Below, piece by piece: positions 47,296-57,750 of a stretch of 64,000 nucleotides of DNA. The position numbers were made by a program, and so were the translations under genes. Under the pieces are notes generated by a model. It saw nothing but the letters and a program-made list of their open reading frames with translations, had not been told where the DNA came from and made no database searches. Numbering within the stretch: position 1 is the first letter of the stretch; each line of letters begins with the position of its first letter. The DNA lies in NCBI GenBank assembly GCA_963820095.1, contig CAWFZA010000010.1:53619-117618 (forward strand), read 5' to 3'. This stretch comes from Roseiarcus sp963820095. Its GTDB lineage: Bacteria; Pseudomonadota; Alphaproteobacteria; Rhizobiales; Beijerinckiaceae.

Positions 47296-47816
47296 GGAGA
47301 CTCCAATCGCGACCGCGCCCGGGGAGCGCGCACAATCAAAACAATGGCGGTCTCGGATTTATTCGTGGCGAACGTCCGACCAATCAATGGAACCACTTCC
47401 GCGCCGACCTGGGTTCCGCTCAAAATCTTGTGAGATGAACAAGTCGAATATCATCGTGACCCCCGGTGTTATGCTTGAACGTATTTGGAGCATCGGGTTA
47501 AGCAATCTCCATCGGCCTACGTGGCCGGAATCAAATGAGCCCTTGGCTGCAGGAAACAGCAGTGGGCGCGAGCAGCGACTGTTTGCTGGCGGCGGGCCAC
47601 TCAATGCCTTTCGTCGCAGGGCCAATCACGCTCGCCTGATCAGGCTGTGAGCTGCGTCACGGCGCCGTAGGGCCGCCAATCGCTACTGGACGCTCGAGCG
47701 AGATGTCGTTCCTCGTCCCCTCGGAATGAGCCCAGACGCTTCATGAGGTTTGCCTGAGTTCAATCCCGCGGCGTTTGCCAGTTTCAAGAGGAGACAGTTC
47801 AAGAGGAGATTTTGCC
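47296..47816. other. Gene-free region upstream of the polyketide operon
   Basis: These 521 bases separate the divergent polyketide synthase gene and the small membrane protein gene. Short open frames exist but lack ribosome binding sites and natural codon use. The AT-richer part from 47330 to 47480 probably holds the operon promoter. Just before the small gene, the 11-base unit TTCAAGAGGAG occurs twice (about 47784 and 47797), giving two successive Shine-Dalgarno sequences. Confidence 0.4.
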
Positions 47817-48032
47817 GTGACCCGTTTTGAGAAACCGGCCCAGTTTGACAATGGTTATCCTTATGCGCTCTCGACGCCCCGTGCGCCAACCATCGGAACC
47901 TTGGCGTTGCTGGCCGTTCTGTTGGCCTATGCCGTGGGGTTCGTGATCCTCTATCCCATCGCCGCAAGCAGCGTGGCGAAGAGCGTCTCCGAAGGCAACG
48001 ATCCGGCGCTATTGCAGTTCGTCGGCCCTTGA
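47817..48032 (+). CDS. Small single-span membrane protein, unknown
   Basis: A 71-residue protein starting at GTG 47817, eight bases after AGAGGAG. A soluble N-terminal 25 residues rich in Pro and Tyr precede one membrane helix (TLALLAVLLAYAVGFVILYP) and a short outside tail. I do not recognise the family. Its last 24 bases overlap the 3' end of the convergent radical SAM gene. The strong and duplicated ribosome binding site supports a real, well translated gene. Confidence 0.6.
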   Translation: MTRFEKPAQFDNGYPYALSTPRAPTIGTLALLAVLLAYAVGFVILYPIAASSVAKSVSEGNDPALLQFVGP

Positions 48033-49145
48033 TCGCCCGGCGTGCCGCGGCAGGGGTGAATAGGATGGACCGAAGCTAGCGGTCTCTTCCAGGCGGTCTG
48101 TGTAAGCGTGCTCAATTCCGCGGGGATCGGTCACCACGTTCGTTCCGTCTTCGCGGCAATCAATCCATTGCGGGCCGATTGGCGCCTTGCCGTGGCCACC
48201 CGGAATATCGAGCATGTAGGTCGGCGTCGCGAGCCCCGAGAGGCGGGCTCGCATGAGCCGCATCAGTTCCTGCCCCCTGGCGATCGGCACGCGCCAATGC
48301 GTCGTGCCGGGCGCAAGATCGCCATGATGCAGGTAGTAGGGTTTCACGCCCGCTTCCACGAAGGCTCGCATCAGGTCAATGAGCGTTTCCGGCTCGTCGT
48401 TGACCCCCTTCAGGAGCACGCTTTGACTGACCAGCATCGCTCCTGCAGCGGCCAGGCGGCGACAGGCGGCGCGCGCGCCTTCGGTCAGTTCGCGCGGATG
48501 GTTGCCATGCACCGCCACTACCGTCGTCCTTCCTTCGGCGATCAGGGCGCGCGCCAGCGCCTTTGTTATCCGCTCCGGAGCGGCGACGGGCAGGCGCGTA
48601 TGCCAGCGTAGAACCTTGACGTGATCGATCGCCGCAAGCGCCTCAGTCGTTTCGGCAATCCGGCGAGGCGAAAGGGTCAAGGGATCGCCGCCGGTCAGAA
48701 TCACCTCCCAGACGCCCGGGTGTTTGCGCACGTACTCGACCGCGGCGCTGAAGTCGGCTGCGTTCAGCGCCCCGGAGCCGGGACCGACGCGCTCCCGGCG
48801 GAAGCAGAAGCGACAATAAACCGCGCAGACCGCAACCAGCTTGATCAGGACCCGGTCGGGGTAACGGTGAACCAGGCCCTTGACCGGACTCTTGGCGTCG
48901 TCGCCGATCGGGTCGTCCCTCTCGGCGGGGTCGCGAATGAGCTCTCGCGCGTCAGGCACGAACTGACGCGCGATCGGGTCGGAGGGATCGCTTGGCTCGA
49001 TGAGGTCGGCTAGCGCCGGTGTGAGCCCGATCGCATAGCGTTCGGCGACCGCTTCGAGCTCCTCGAGCCGTTCCCGCTTGGCAAACCCCGCTCCGACGAG
49101 ATCCTCGGGCGTGGTCAGTCGGCGAGGTTGACGTCCTGAAGTCAT
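48009..49145 (-). CDS. Lysine 2,3-aminomutase-like radical SAM protein (KamA/EpmB family)
   Basis: An intact 378-residue radical SAM enzyme. The [4Fe-4S] motif is CAVYCRFCFRRERVG (CxxxCxxC), followed by ILTGGDPLTLSPRRI. The PLP lysine lies in DIPGGHGKAPIGP. The length fits the EF-P beta-lysylation enzyme EpmB or KamA-type aminomutases; catabolic KamA is longer, so EpmB is favoured. Neither epmA nor efp lies in the window. The ATG at 49145 is the first plausible start. Confidence 0.82.
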   Translation of the reverse strand: MTSGRQPRRLTTPEDLVGAGFAKRERLEELEAVAERYAIGLTPALADLIEPSDPSDPIARQFVPDARELIRDPAERDDPIGDDAKSPVKGLVHRYPDRVLIKLVAVCAVYCRFCFRRERVGPGSGALNAADFSAAVEYVRKHPGVWEVILTGGDPLTLSPRRIAETTEALAAIDHVKVLRWHTRLPVAAPERITKALARALIAEGRTTVVAVHGNHPRELTEGARAACRRLAAAGAMLVSQSVLLKGVNDEPETLIDLMRAFVEAGVKPYYLHHGDLAPGTTHWRVPIARGQELMRLMRARLSGLATPTYMLDIPGGHGKAPIGPQWIDCREDGTNVVTDPRGIEHAYTDRLEETASFGPSYSPLPRHAGRSRADELQ

Positions 49146-49390
49146 TCGGCCTTCGCGTTACGAGATACGCGCGCGTTCGCGCGCGGAGCGTCGCGGGTCG
49201 CTGCAGTACGCCAGTTAATGGAACCGGGGCGGCCTCGCAAGGCGCGAGACCCCACTCAAGAAGGCAATCGTATTGACGAGAGTGCAATTCTGCGTCGAAG
49301 TCAGTCGAAGCGTCGCGATCGCCATCGGCTTATCCCTCACGGCGCAAGCCGGGGCGCCATCTCGCCGACGGAAACACGCTGGAGGCAGCC

Positions 49391-50398
49391 ATGTCGAGCG
49401 ATCGCAACCCCCATTGGGTCTACACCCAGACGATCAAGATGTTCGCGGCGCCTGCCTCGCCGCCGCTCGAGGATGAAGCCGAGCTCGAGCGGCATTGGGG
49501 GCGCGTCTGGGGCATCGACAACGATGTCGGGCAGATCCGCAGCGTTCTCGTGCACCGGCCCGGGCCCGAGATGGCAGTGGTCGACCCGACGAAGCGCATC
49601 CCCGAGATCGGCTCGTTCGGCGATGTCGCCGAGGGCTGGTACTTCCAGAGCGAGACGCCGCCTGACCTGCCGGCGATGCAGGCGCAGCATGACGCGATGG
49701 TCGCGGCTCTGAAGGCTGCCGGCGTCGAAGTCTTTCACGCCGAAGGCGTCGAGGGCGGGCGACTGAAATCCTGCTACACGCGCGACCCGCTCATCATGGT
49801 CAAGGGCGGCGCCATCGTTTGCCGCATGGGCGCACGAATCCGTCGCGGCGAGGAGCTGGCGACCACTCGGACCCTCGCCAAAATTGGCGTGCCCATCCTG
49901 CGCACCATCTCGGGCACCGGCGTCATGGAGGGCGGGAGCTTCGCCTGGATCAACGGCACGACGGCTGCGATCGGCGTCGGCGTGCGCGTCAACCGCGACG
50001 GCGCGCTTCAGGTCGCCGAGGTCCTGAAGCGGCAGGGCGTCGAGCTCCTGATCGTCGATCTCACGGGCTACGACATCCATCTCGACGTGTCTTTCTTGAT
50101 GGTCGGCAAGGATCTGGCTTTGGTGAACCCTCTCGGCCTGCCGTTTTCCTTCATGGAGGAGCTGAAGGCGCGCGGCATTCATCTGGTCGAGATCGATCCC
50201 AGGGACGATCCCTGGATCAACAACTCGCTCGCCATCGCGCCGGGCCAACTCCTGATGCCGGAGGGCGCCAGCAACCGCACGCTCGACGCGCTTGCCCGGC
50301 ATGGCGTGACCTGGACGACGATACCCTACGCCGCGATGCACAAGAATGGCGGCGGCATCCACTGCTCGACAACGCCGCTGCGGCGCGACAAGGTCTGA
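49391..50398 (+). CDS. Pentein-superfamily amidinohydrolase/amidinotransferase
   Basis: An intact 335-residue protein of the arginine deiminase / dimethylargininase / amidinotransferase superfamily. Landmarks are IRSVLVHRPGPEM, CYTRDPLIMVKGGAIVCRMG, the EGGSFAWI segment, the catalytic His in YDIHLDVSFLM and the nucleophile Cys in KNGGGIHCSTTPLRRD. It acts on a guanidino group; the exact compound is not evident. The start ATG follows GGAGGC. The next gene starts 26 bases after its stop and is a methyl-amine-type dehydrogenase, so both probably handle an N-methylated or guanidino compound. Confidence 0.82.
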   Translation: MSSDRNPHWVYTQTIKMFAAPASPPLEDEAELERHWGRVWGIDNDVGQIRSVLVHRPGPEMAVVDPTKRIPEIGSFGDVAEGWYFQSETPPDLPAMQAQHDAMVAALKAAGVEVFHAEGVEGGRLKSCYTRDPLIMVKGGAIVCRMGARIRRGEELATTRTLAKIGVPILRTISGTGVMEGGSFAWINGTTAAIGVGVRVNRDGALQVAEVLKRQGVELLIVDLTGYDIHLDVSFLMVGKDLALVNPLGLPFSFMEELKARGIHLVEIDPRDDPWINNSLAIAPGQLLMPEGASNRTLDALARHGVTWTTIPYAAMHKNGGGIHCSTTPLRRDKV

Positions 50399-50423
50399 GG
50401 TCTTTTGAGCACCGGAGGGCCAG

Positions 50424-52901
50424 GTGACCGATCTGCCCAGCAAAGCGCAAATCGTCATTGTCGGCGGGGGGATCGTCGGCTGCAGCGTCGCCTATCACCT
50501 GACGTTGCGCGGTTGCACCGACGTTCTGCTTCTCGAACGAAAGCAACTCACTTGCGGAACGACGTGGCATGCCGCCGGCCTGGTCGGGCAGCTTCGCGCC
50601 ACCCGCAATCTGACGAGGCTGGCGCAATATACGACCGAGCTTTACGCAACGCTTGAAAAGGAGACCGGCCAGGCGACCGGCTTCCGTCAGATCGGTTCGC
50701 TTGCCGTCGCCACGAGCGACGGCCGGATGGAGGAATTAAAGCGCGGCGCCTCGATGGCGCGCTCGTTTGGCCTGCAGGTCGATGTTGTCAGCGCGGAACG
50801 CGCGCTTGCGATGTGGCCATTTCTCAACGCCGACGATCTCCTGGGCGCGGTGCATCTGCCCAGGGACGGCCAGACCAATCCGATCGACACGACGCAGGCG
50901 CTGGCGAAAGGCGCGCGGAGCCGCGGCGCGCGGATCGTCGAGGACGCCAAGGTTGACGAGATCGTCGTCGAAGACCGCAAGGCCATCGGCGTGCGGGGAG
51001 CCTTCGGCGATATCCAGGCGGACGTCGTCGTGAATTGCGCCGGCATGTGGGCGCATGAACTCGGCGCGAAGGCTGGGGCCGCGTTACCCTTGCACGCAGC
51101 GGAGCACTTCTACATCGTCACCGAGGCGATCCCGGAGCTCCCGCGCCATCTTCCCGTGCTGCGCGACGCGGACAGATGCGCGTATTTCAAGGAGGATGCC
51201 GGCAAGCTTCTTGTCGGATGGTTCGAGCCCGTCGCCAAGCCCTGGGGAATGAACGGCATCCCCGAGAGCTTCTCGTTCGACCAGCTGCCGGAAGATCTCG
51301 AACACATCGAACCCCTGCTCGAGGCGGCGATCCACCGCGTTCCGGCGCTTGGCAATGCGGGCATCCAACTCTTCTTCAACGGGCCCGAAAGCTTCACCCC
51401 CGACGACCGGTATCTGCTCGGCGAGACGCCGGAGATTCGCAACCTGTTCGTGGCGGCGGGATTCAACTCGATCGGCATCCAGTCGGCCGGAGGCGCGGGG
51501 AAGGTGCTGTCCGATTGGATCGTCGACGGACACCCGCCGATGGATCTTTGGGACGTCGACATCCGCCGGATGATGCCGTTCCAAAGAAACCGCGCCTATC
51601 TGCGCGATCGCACGACGGAGACGCTGGGCCTGCTCTACGCCATGCACTGGCCATTTCGCCAGCCGGAATCGGCGCGCGGCGCCCGCCGCTCCGCGCTGCA
51701 TGATCGGCTCGAGGCGGCGGGCGCCTGCTTTGGCGAGGCCGCCGGCTGGGAGCGTCCGAATTGGTATGCGCCCGAGGGAGAGACGCCTCAATACCGATAC
51801 AGCTACGGGCGGCAGAACTGGTTTCCTTTTTCCGCCGCCGAACACCGCGCCGTTCGCGAGACGGTCGGCTTGTTCGACCAATCGTCGTTCGCCAAATTTG
51901 TCGTCGAGGGTCCGGACGCCGAGAAGGTCCTCAATCGGATCTCGGCAAACGATGTCGCCGTTCCGGTCGGCAAGATTGTCTATACCCAGTGGCTCAATGA
52001 ACGCGGCGGCATCGAAGCGGATCTGACCGTCACAAGAGAGGCCGACGATCGCTATCTCGTCGTGACGTCGGCGACCTCCCAGACACGCGATCTCGCTTGG
52101 CTCAAGCGGAACGTTCCGGAGAATGGGCAAGTCGGCGTTCATGATGCGACGTCCGGCCTGGCGGTCCTCGGAATCATGGGGCCGCGGGCTCGCGACCTGC
52201 TTCAGTCCCTCACCGGCGCCGATCTGTCGAACGAGGCTTTCCCGTTCGCCACGTCGCAGGTCATCGATCTCGGCTACGCTCGTGTGAGAGCGAGCCGCAT
52301 CACTTACGTTGGCGAACTCGGCTGGGAGCTTTATATCCCCACGGAATTTGTTCAGGGCGTCTATGACGTGATCAGCGAGGCCGGCGGCCCGCTCGGCCTC
52401 AAGCTCGCCGGCTATCACGCCATGAACTCCCTTCGCATCGAGAAGGGCTATCGGCATTGGGGCCACGACATCGCGGACGAGGACTCGCCGTTCGAAGCCG
52501 GCCTAGGCTTCGCCGTCGCGATGGATAAGGCGGGAGGCTTTATCGGACGTGAGGCCTTGCTCCGTCAGAAGGAGCGGGGACCGACCCGCCGGCTCGTGCA
52601 ATTCGTCATGCAGGATGCCGAGCCGCTGCTTTATCACAACGAGCCGATCCTTCTCGACGGCGAGATCGTTGGGCGCATTACGTCAGGCATGTTCGGGCAC
52701 ACGATCGGCCGCGCGATCGGCCTCGGCTATGTCGACAACGGCGGCGACGTGGTGACGCCGGAATTCATCCGGAGCAGCCAGTTCGAGATCGAGGTTGCGG
52801 CTGCGAGGTTCCGCGCCAAGGCTTCGCTCAAGCCGGTCTACGATCCCGAAAGCCTTCGGGTGAAGGATGTTCGGGAGCGCCCGCTGAGCCACGTCGCCTA
52901 A
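50424..52901 (+). CDS. Dimethylglycine/sarcosine dehydrogenase-like flavoprotein with GcvT domain
   Basis: An intact 825-residue two-domain enzyme. Residues 1-390 are a DAO-type FAD domain: dinucleotide motif IVIVGGGIVGCSVAYHL, then CGTTWHAAGLVG in which His49 corresponds to the covalent FAD histidine of dimethylglycine and sarcosine dehydrogenases. Residues about 450-820 are a GcvT-like tetrahydrofolate domain (FDQSSFAKFVVEG, ELGWELYIPTEF, GYRHWGHDIADED). Such enzymes oxidatively demethylate N-methyl amines and pass the one-carbon unit to folate. The start is GTG 50424, after GGAGGGCCAG. It lies between the pentein hydrolase and a further flavin oxidase. Confidence 0.87.
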   Translation: MTDLPSKAQIVIVGGGIVGCSVAYHLTLRGCTDVLLLERKQLTCGTTWHAAGLVGQLRATRNLTRLAQYTTELYATLEKETGQATGFRQIGSLAVATSDGRMEELKRGASMARSFGLQVDVVSAERALAMWPFLNADDLLGAVHLPRDGQTNPIDTTQALAKGARSRGARIVEDAKVDEIVVEDRKAIGVRGAFGDIQADVVVNCAGMWAHELGAKAGAALPLHAAEHFYIVTEAIPELPRHLPVLRDADRCAYFKEDAGKLLVGWFEPVAKPWGMNGIPESFSFDQLPEDLEHIEPLLEAAIHRVPALGNAGIQLFFNGPESFTPDDRYLLGETPEIRNLFVAAGFNSIGIQSAGGAGKVLSDWIVDGHPPMDLWDVDIRRMMPFQRNRAYLRDRTTETLGLLYAMHWPFRQPESARGARRSALHDRLEAAGACFGEAAGWERPNWYAPEGETPQYRYSYGRQNWFPFSAAEHRAVRETVGLFDQSSFAKFVVEGPDAEKVLNRISANDVAVPVGKIVYTQWLNERGGIEADLTVTREADDRYLVVTSATSQTRDLAWLKRNVPENGQVGVHDATSGLAVLGIMGPRARDLLQSLTGADLSNEAFPFATSQVIDLGYARVRASRITYVGELGWELYIPTEFVQGVYDVISEAGGPLGLKLAGYHAMNSLRIEKGYRHWGHDIADEDSPFEAGLGFAVAMDKAGGFIGREALLRQKERGPTRRLVQFVMQDAEPLLYHNEPILLDGEIVGRITSGMFGHTIGRAIGLGYVDNGGDVVTPEFIRSSQFEIEVAAARFRAKASLKPVYDPESLRVKDVRERPLSHVA

Positions 52902-52949
52902 GCAGGAATCGGGGGAGCTTGCTTTCGAGCTTTTGGAGCTCCGAGGAGA

Positions 52950-54326
52950 ATGACGCCGGCCGGGTCCATCGGGCTCATGGCCGGTGGATGCTCGTCACGG
53001 ACTGTGCAAGCGGATAACATGATGGCCGACGTTATCGAAGCGGATAGAAACAGGCTGCCGCGCAGTCTTTATGCCGAAACTGCACGCGAGCCCGTCGCGA
53101 CGCCTCCGTTTCGCGGCGACAAACACGTCGGCGTCGTCGTGATCGGCGGAGGCTTCACCGGGCTGTCGACGGCGCTGCACCTCGCGCAGCGCGGCGCGGA
53201 TGTGACGGTTTTGGAGGCCCGGGAGCCCGGGTGGGGCGCGTCGGGCCGGAACGGCGGCCAGGTCAATCCGGGGCTCAAGCATGAACCTCAGGAAATAGAG
53301 CGCCGCTTCGGGCGCGATCTGGGACGGCGAATGGTTTCGCTCTCCGGCGGCGCCCCGGACCGGGTCTTCGCGCTTGTTCGCGAGCTTCAGATCCGATGCG
53401 AGGCGAACCAGGGCGGCACGATTCGCGCCGCCTTCTCCAAGGGCTCGGCCAAATTCCTTCGTCAGGCGACCGCGGCCTGGAAGGATCGCGGAGCGCCGGT
53501 CGAATGGCTCGAGGGCGACGCCATCGCGCGGGCGACCGGGACGGACCGCTACCTTTGCGGCGCGCTCGACCGGCGGGGCGGCTCGCTCAATCCCCTTGGC
53601 TATGCGCGTGGGCTCGCCGACGCTGCGATCCGCGCCGGCGCCGTCATCCATGGGAGCGCGAACGCGACCGCCGTCGAGCGGCGAAAGGACTCGTGGGTGG
53701 TGGTGACCCCGGGAGGGACCGTCACCGCCGACTGGCTGGTCCTTGCCACGAATGGCTATTCGGACGCGCTGTGGCCGGGGCTTCGGCAGACGATTGTCCC
53801 GGTCTATAGCGGGATCGTGGCGACCGAGCCGCTCGCCGCAGACGTCGCCAAGCGCATTTTACCCATGGGAACCGTCCTCTATGAGCATGAGGACATCACG
53901 GTTTACTACCGGCTCGACGTCTCCAACAGGCTGTTGATGGGCGGGCGCAGCCGGCTCAGGACGCTCGAAAGCCCCAACGATTTTCTCGATCTGATCGCCT
54001 ACACGAAGCGGCTTTGGCCGTTCATCGGCGATCCGCGCTGGACGCACGGCTGGAACGGCCAGCTGGCGCTCACCCTCGATCACTACCCGCATCTCTATGA
54101 GCCGGCGCCCAACGTGATCGCCTGCCTTGGCTACAATGGCCGCGGCGTCGCGATGGCGACCGCAATGGGAGCCGAAATTGCCCGCCGCATAACTGGAACG
54201 CCCGCGGCGGAGCTCGATATGCCGGTAAGGTCGGCTCTGGAGCCAATCCGGCTGCACCGGTTTTGGCCAATCGGCGTGACGGCGAGACTTGCCTACGGTC
54301 GCCTTATGAGGGCCATTGGGGCGTAA
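52950..54326 (+). CDS. FAD-dependent oxidoreductase (DadA/PuuB-like)
   Basis: An intact flavoprotein of 458 residues. The FAD motif is VGVVVIGGGFTGLSTALHLA, followed by EAREPGWGASGRNGGQVNPG, typical of gamma-glutamylputrescine oxidase-like and D-amino-acid dehydrogenase-like enzymes, and the closing NVIACLGYNGRGVAMATAMG. The ATG at 52950 has GAGGAG only one base away; in-frame ATGs at 53019 and 53022 (MMADVIEADRNRLP) resemble the family start better. It is third in the run after the pentein and GcvT-fused dehydrogenase genes. Confidence 0.83.
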   Translation: MTPAGSIGLMAGGCSSRTVQADNMMADVIEADRNRLPRSLYAETAREPVATPPFRGDKHVGVVVIGGGFTGLSTALHLAQRGADVTVLEAREPGWGASGRNGGQVNPGLKHEPQEIERRFGRDLGRRMVSLSGGAPDRVFALVRELQIRCEANQGGTIRAAFSKGSAKFLRQATAAWKDRGAPVEWLEGDAIARATGTDRYLCGALDRRGGSLNPLGYARGLADAAIRAGAVIHGSANATAVERRKDSWVVVTPGGTVTADWLVLATNGYSDALWPGLRQTIVPVYSGIVATEPLAADVAKRILPMGTVLYEHEDITVYYRLDVSNRLLMGGRSRLRTLESPNDFLDLIAYTKRLWPFIGDPRWTHGWNGQLALTLDHYPHLYEPAPNVIACLGYNGRGVAMATAMGAEIARRITGTPAAELDMPVRSALEPIRLHRFWPIGVTARLAYGRLMRAIGA

Positions 54327-54538
54327 CCTCAGGCGCGGACGCCGCCTGAACGCGAGTGGCTTCTCCAAATCCCGCCCGGTCACTTCATGGAGAGGTCAAC
54401 AGAATTTGATGTCGCACTGCAGCAATCCGCGTCTATATCTTGAGTGGCGTTGACAGCCCCCAAACCAGGGCGATGGCGATTCGCCGTCATGCTGGAGCGA
54501 CATAAGGGCCGCGACGATTCAATGACAGGTCAGGCTTG

Positions 54539-57500
54539 ATGACAGCCGTCGTTCGGTTAGCTCTCGCGCGTCCCTACACCTTCGTCGTAATGGCGATTCT
54601 GGTGATGATCTTTGGCGCGCTGTCGGCCATCCGGACTCCCACCGACATCTTCCCCAATATCGGCATTCCGGTCATCTCGGTCGTCTGGAGCTACACGGGC
54701 TTGCCGCCCGACGACATGGCGGGCCGGATCGTTGCTCCCTACGAACGCGTCCTTTCCACCACGGTCAACGACATCGAGCACATCGAGTTCGCAGTCGTTT
54801 CCCGGCATGGGCGTGGTCAAGATCTTCTTCCAGCCGAACGTCAACATCAACGCCGCCCAGGCGCAGGTCACGGCGATTTCGCAAACCATCCTGCGGCAGC
54901 TTCCCCAGGGGGCTCAGCCGCCGATCATTCTCGCCTACAACGCCTCCAGCGTGCCGATCATTCAGTTGGCGTTGTCGAGCGACACCAAATCCCAGGTGGA
55001 GCTGTTCGATCTCGCCATGAACTTCATCCGGCCGCAGCTCACGACGGTCCAAGGCGCTCAGCTTCCTTATCCCTACGGCGGCGCGACGCGCCAGGTGCAA
55101 ATCGATCTCGACCAGAACGCGCTGCGCGCCCACAATCTCTCGGCGGTCGATGTCGGCCACGCCCTCGCCTTGCAGAACCAGATCAATCCGGTCGGCACGG
55201 AGAAGATCGGGCCGTACGAATTTACCGTCGATCTCAATGATTCGCCCAAGGCGGTGGCGGACTTCAACAATCTTCCGGTCAAGGTCGTGAACGGCGCTGT
55301 CGTGTTCATGCACGACGTCGCCTACGTCCACGACGGCTCGCCGCCGCAGACCAATGTCGTCCAGCTCGATGGAGGCAAAGGCGTCCTGATGTCCATTCTC
55401 AAGATCGGCTCGGCGTCCACGCTCGACGTCATCTCGGGCATCAAGGCTCGCCTCCCCGCAATCGAAGCCACGCTTCCTCCAGGGGTCAACCTCAAGTTCG
55501 TTGGGGACCAGTCCAACTTCGTCAAATCTTCGGTCGCCGCCGTGATGCGCGAGGGGCTGATCGCCGCGACCTTGACCGGGTTCATGATTCTTATCTTTCT
55601 CGGCAGCTGGCGATCCACCCTCATCATCACGGTTTCGATACCGCTTGCGGTCCTGAGCTCCTTGACCGCGCTTTCCCTGCTCGGCCAGACCATCAACGTC
55701 ATGACGCTTGGCGGGCTCGCTCTCGCCGTCGGCATCCTGGTCGACGATGCGACCGTCACGATCGAGAACATCAACCGCCACATGGAGCATGGCGAGGATA
55801 TTTTGAGCGCCATCACCACCGGCGCCAAAGAGATCATGCCGCCCGCGACCATCGCCTTGTTTTGCATCTGCATCGCCTTCGTGCCCTTGCTCGCACTCGG
55901 CGGCGTGGCAGGCTACCTCTTCCGTCCGCTCGCGATGGCGGTCGTCTTCGCGATGATCGCCTCCTACGCCCTCACCTACACGCTCGTGCCGACCATGGCG
56001 CATTTTCTGCTGAAGACTTCAGCATCATCATGCCACAGGCGGCGAACCGGGCGAGCCGCGGCGTCCCGGAGTCTTCGGCCGCTTCCAGCAAGGGTTCGAG
56101 CATTATTTCGAACGGTTTCGGCAAGCCTATCTGGGCGTCTTGCGATTGGCGCTTCAGCATCGTTTGGCGTTCGCCGGCGGCTTCGTCTGTTTCGCCTTGC
56201 TGTCTCTGGGCCTCGCCCCTTTTCTGGGGCAGGATTTCTTTCCTTCGGTCAATTCCGGCGCGATCAAGATCCACTTAAGAGCGTCGACCGGAACGCGAAT
56301 CGAGGAAACGACGCGGCTGACGGATCAGGTCGAACAGAAAGTTCGTTCGATCATTCCGCCCGACCGGCTGGCGAGCATCGTCAACAACATCGGCTTGCCG
56401 GTGAGCGGCATCAATCTCTCGTACCAGAACACCGGAACGATCGGGGTCTTCGACGCCGACATGCTCATCAGCATGCGCGACGGGCCGATCCCGACCGACG
56501 CCTACGTGAAGACCCTGCGCGAGCAGCTCCCCAAAGCCTTTCCAGGTGTGACATTCTCTTTTCTTCCGGCGGATATGGTCAGCCAGATTCTCAACTTCGG
56601 CTCGCCGGCGCCGATCGACGTCCAGATCGCGGGCGAAGACCTGAACGCGAGCCGCGCGTTCGCCAACAAGCTCTTGGCGAGGATTCGTCATGTTCCCGGA
56701 ATTGCCGATCCCCGCATTCAGGAAGCGTTCCAGGACCCGGCCCTCAAGGTCGACTTCAATCGCGAATTCGCCGGCCTCGTCGGGCTCACGGAGAACGACG
56801 CCTCGACCAGCCTTCAGACGACGCTCTCCGGCAGCACCCAGACCGCTCCGACCTATTGGCTGAGCCCGAACGGCGTCTCCTACGCGGTTTCCGTGCAAAC
56901 CCCGCAATACGGCATCGACACGCTCGGAGACCTCAAATACGTGCCGCTGAGGAGCGACAATTCGACCCAGCTGCTCGGCGGTCTCGCGACCTTTTCGCCT
57001 GAACCGCTCGACGCCATCGCCTCGCATTTCAACATCCGCAGCGTCGTCGACATCGACGCGACGACGCAGGATCGGGACCTCGGCGGCGTCGCCGCGGATG
57101 TCCAGAAGATCATCGACGACGCCCACGCCGAACTGCCCAAGGGATCGACCGTCACGATACGGGGCCAGGTGGCGACGATGTCGAGCGCGTACGATCAGTT
57201 GATGATCGGCTTGGCCTTCTCCGCCGTGCTGATCTACCTTCTGATCGTCGTCAATTTTCAGTCCTGGCTCGACCCGTTCGTGATCATCACGGCGCTTCCG
57301 GCGGCATTGGCCGGAATCGTGTGGATGCTGTTCCTCACGCATACGAGCCTGTCCGTTCCCGCCCTGACTGGAGCGATCATGTGCATGGGCGTGGCGACAG
57401 CGAACAGCATCCTCGTCGTCAGCTTCGCGCGCGAACAGCTCGAGGGGGGAAAAAGCCCTGTCGAGGCCGCGCTCGAGGCCGGCGCCACGCGGTTCAGGCC

Positions 57501-57738
57501 CGTCTTGATGACCGCGCTCGCCATGATCATCGGCATGGCGCCGATGGCCATCGAGGCGGGGGAAAATTCGCCCTTGGGGCGCGCCGTGATCGGCGGTCTC
57601 ACGTTCGCGACTTTCGCGACGCTTCTGTTCGTGCCGGCCGTGTTCTCAATCGCCCACCGCGCCAATCCGAACAAAGCCAACGCTCGAGATAAAGCCATAC
57701 CGGCGGCGCCCCTCGTCGGGCTGCCCTCCCATGCCTGA
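54539..57738 (+). CDS. RND multidrug efflux transporter, AcrB/MdtB type (two frame breaks)
   Basis: An inner-membrane proton-driven pump of about 1066 residues. It begins MTAVVRLALARPYTFVVMAI with DIFPNIGIPVISVVWSYTGL. A TT run near 54792 breaks the frame, which resumes FPGMGVVKIFFQPNVNINAA. The transmembrane charge relay GILVDDATVTIENINRHMEH is present. A second break near 56020 leads to the C-terminal half (LGQDFFPSVNSGAIKIHLRA, PALTGAIMCMGVATANSILV, GMAPMAIEAGENSPLGRAVI). The length of 3n+2 fits two insertions. It works with the downstream adaptor; an outer-membrane channel gene is not in the window. Confidence 0.87.
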
Positions 57739-57750
57739 TCCGGAGTCCTC

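Noticed and set aside
47279..47650. A 123-codon plus-strand frame upstream of the small membrane protein gene
   Set aside because: It begins inside the divergent polyketide synthase start region and lacks a ribosome binding site and domain pattern.
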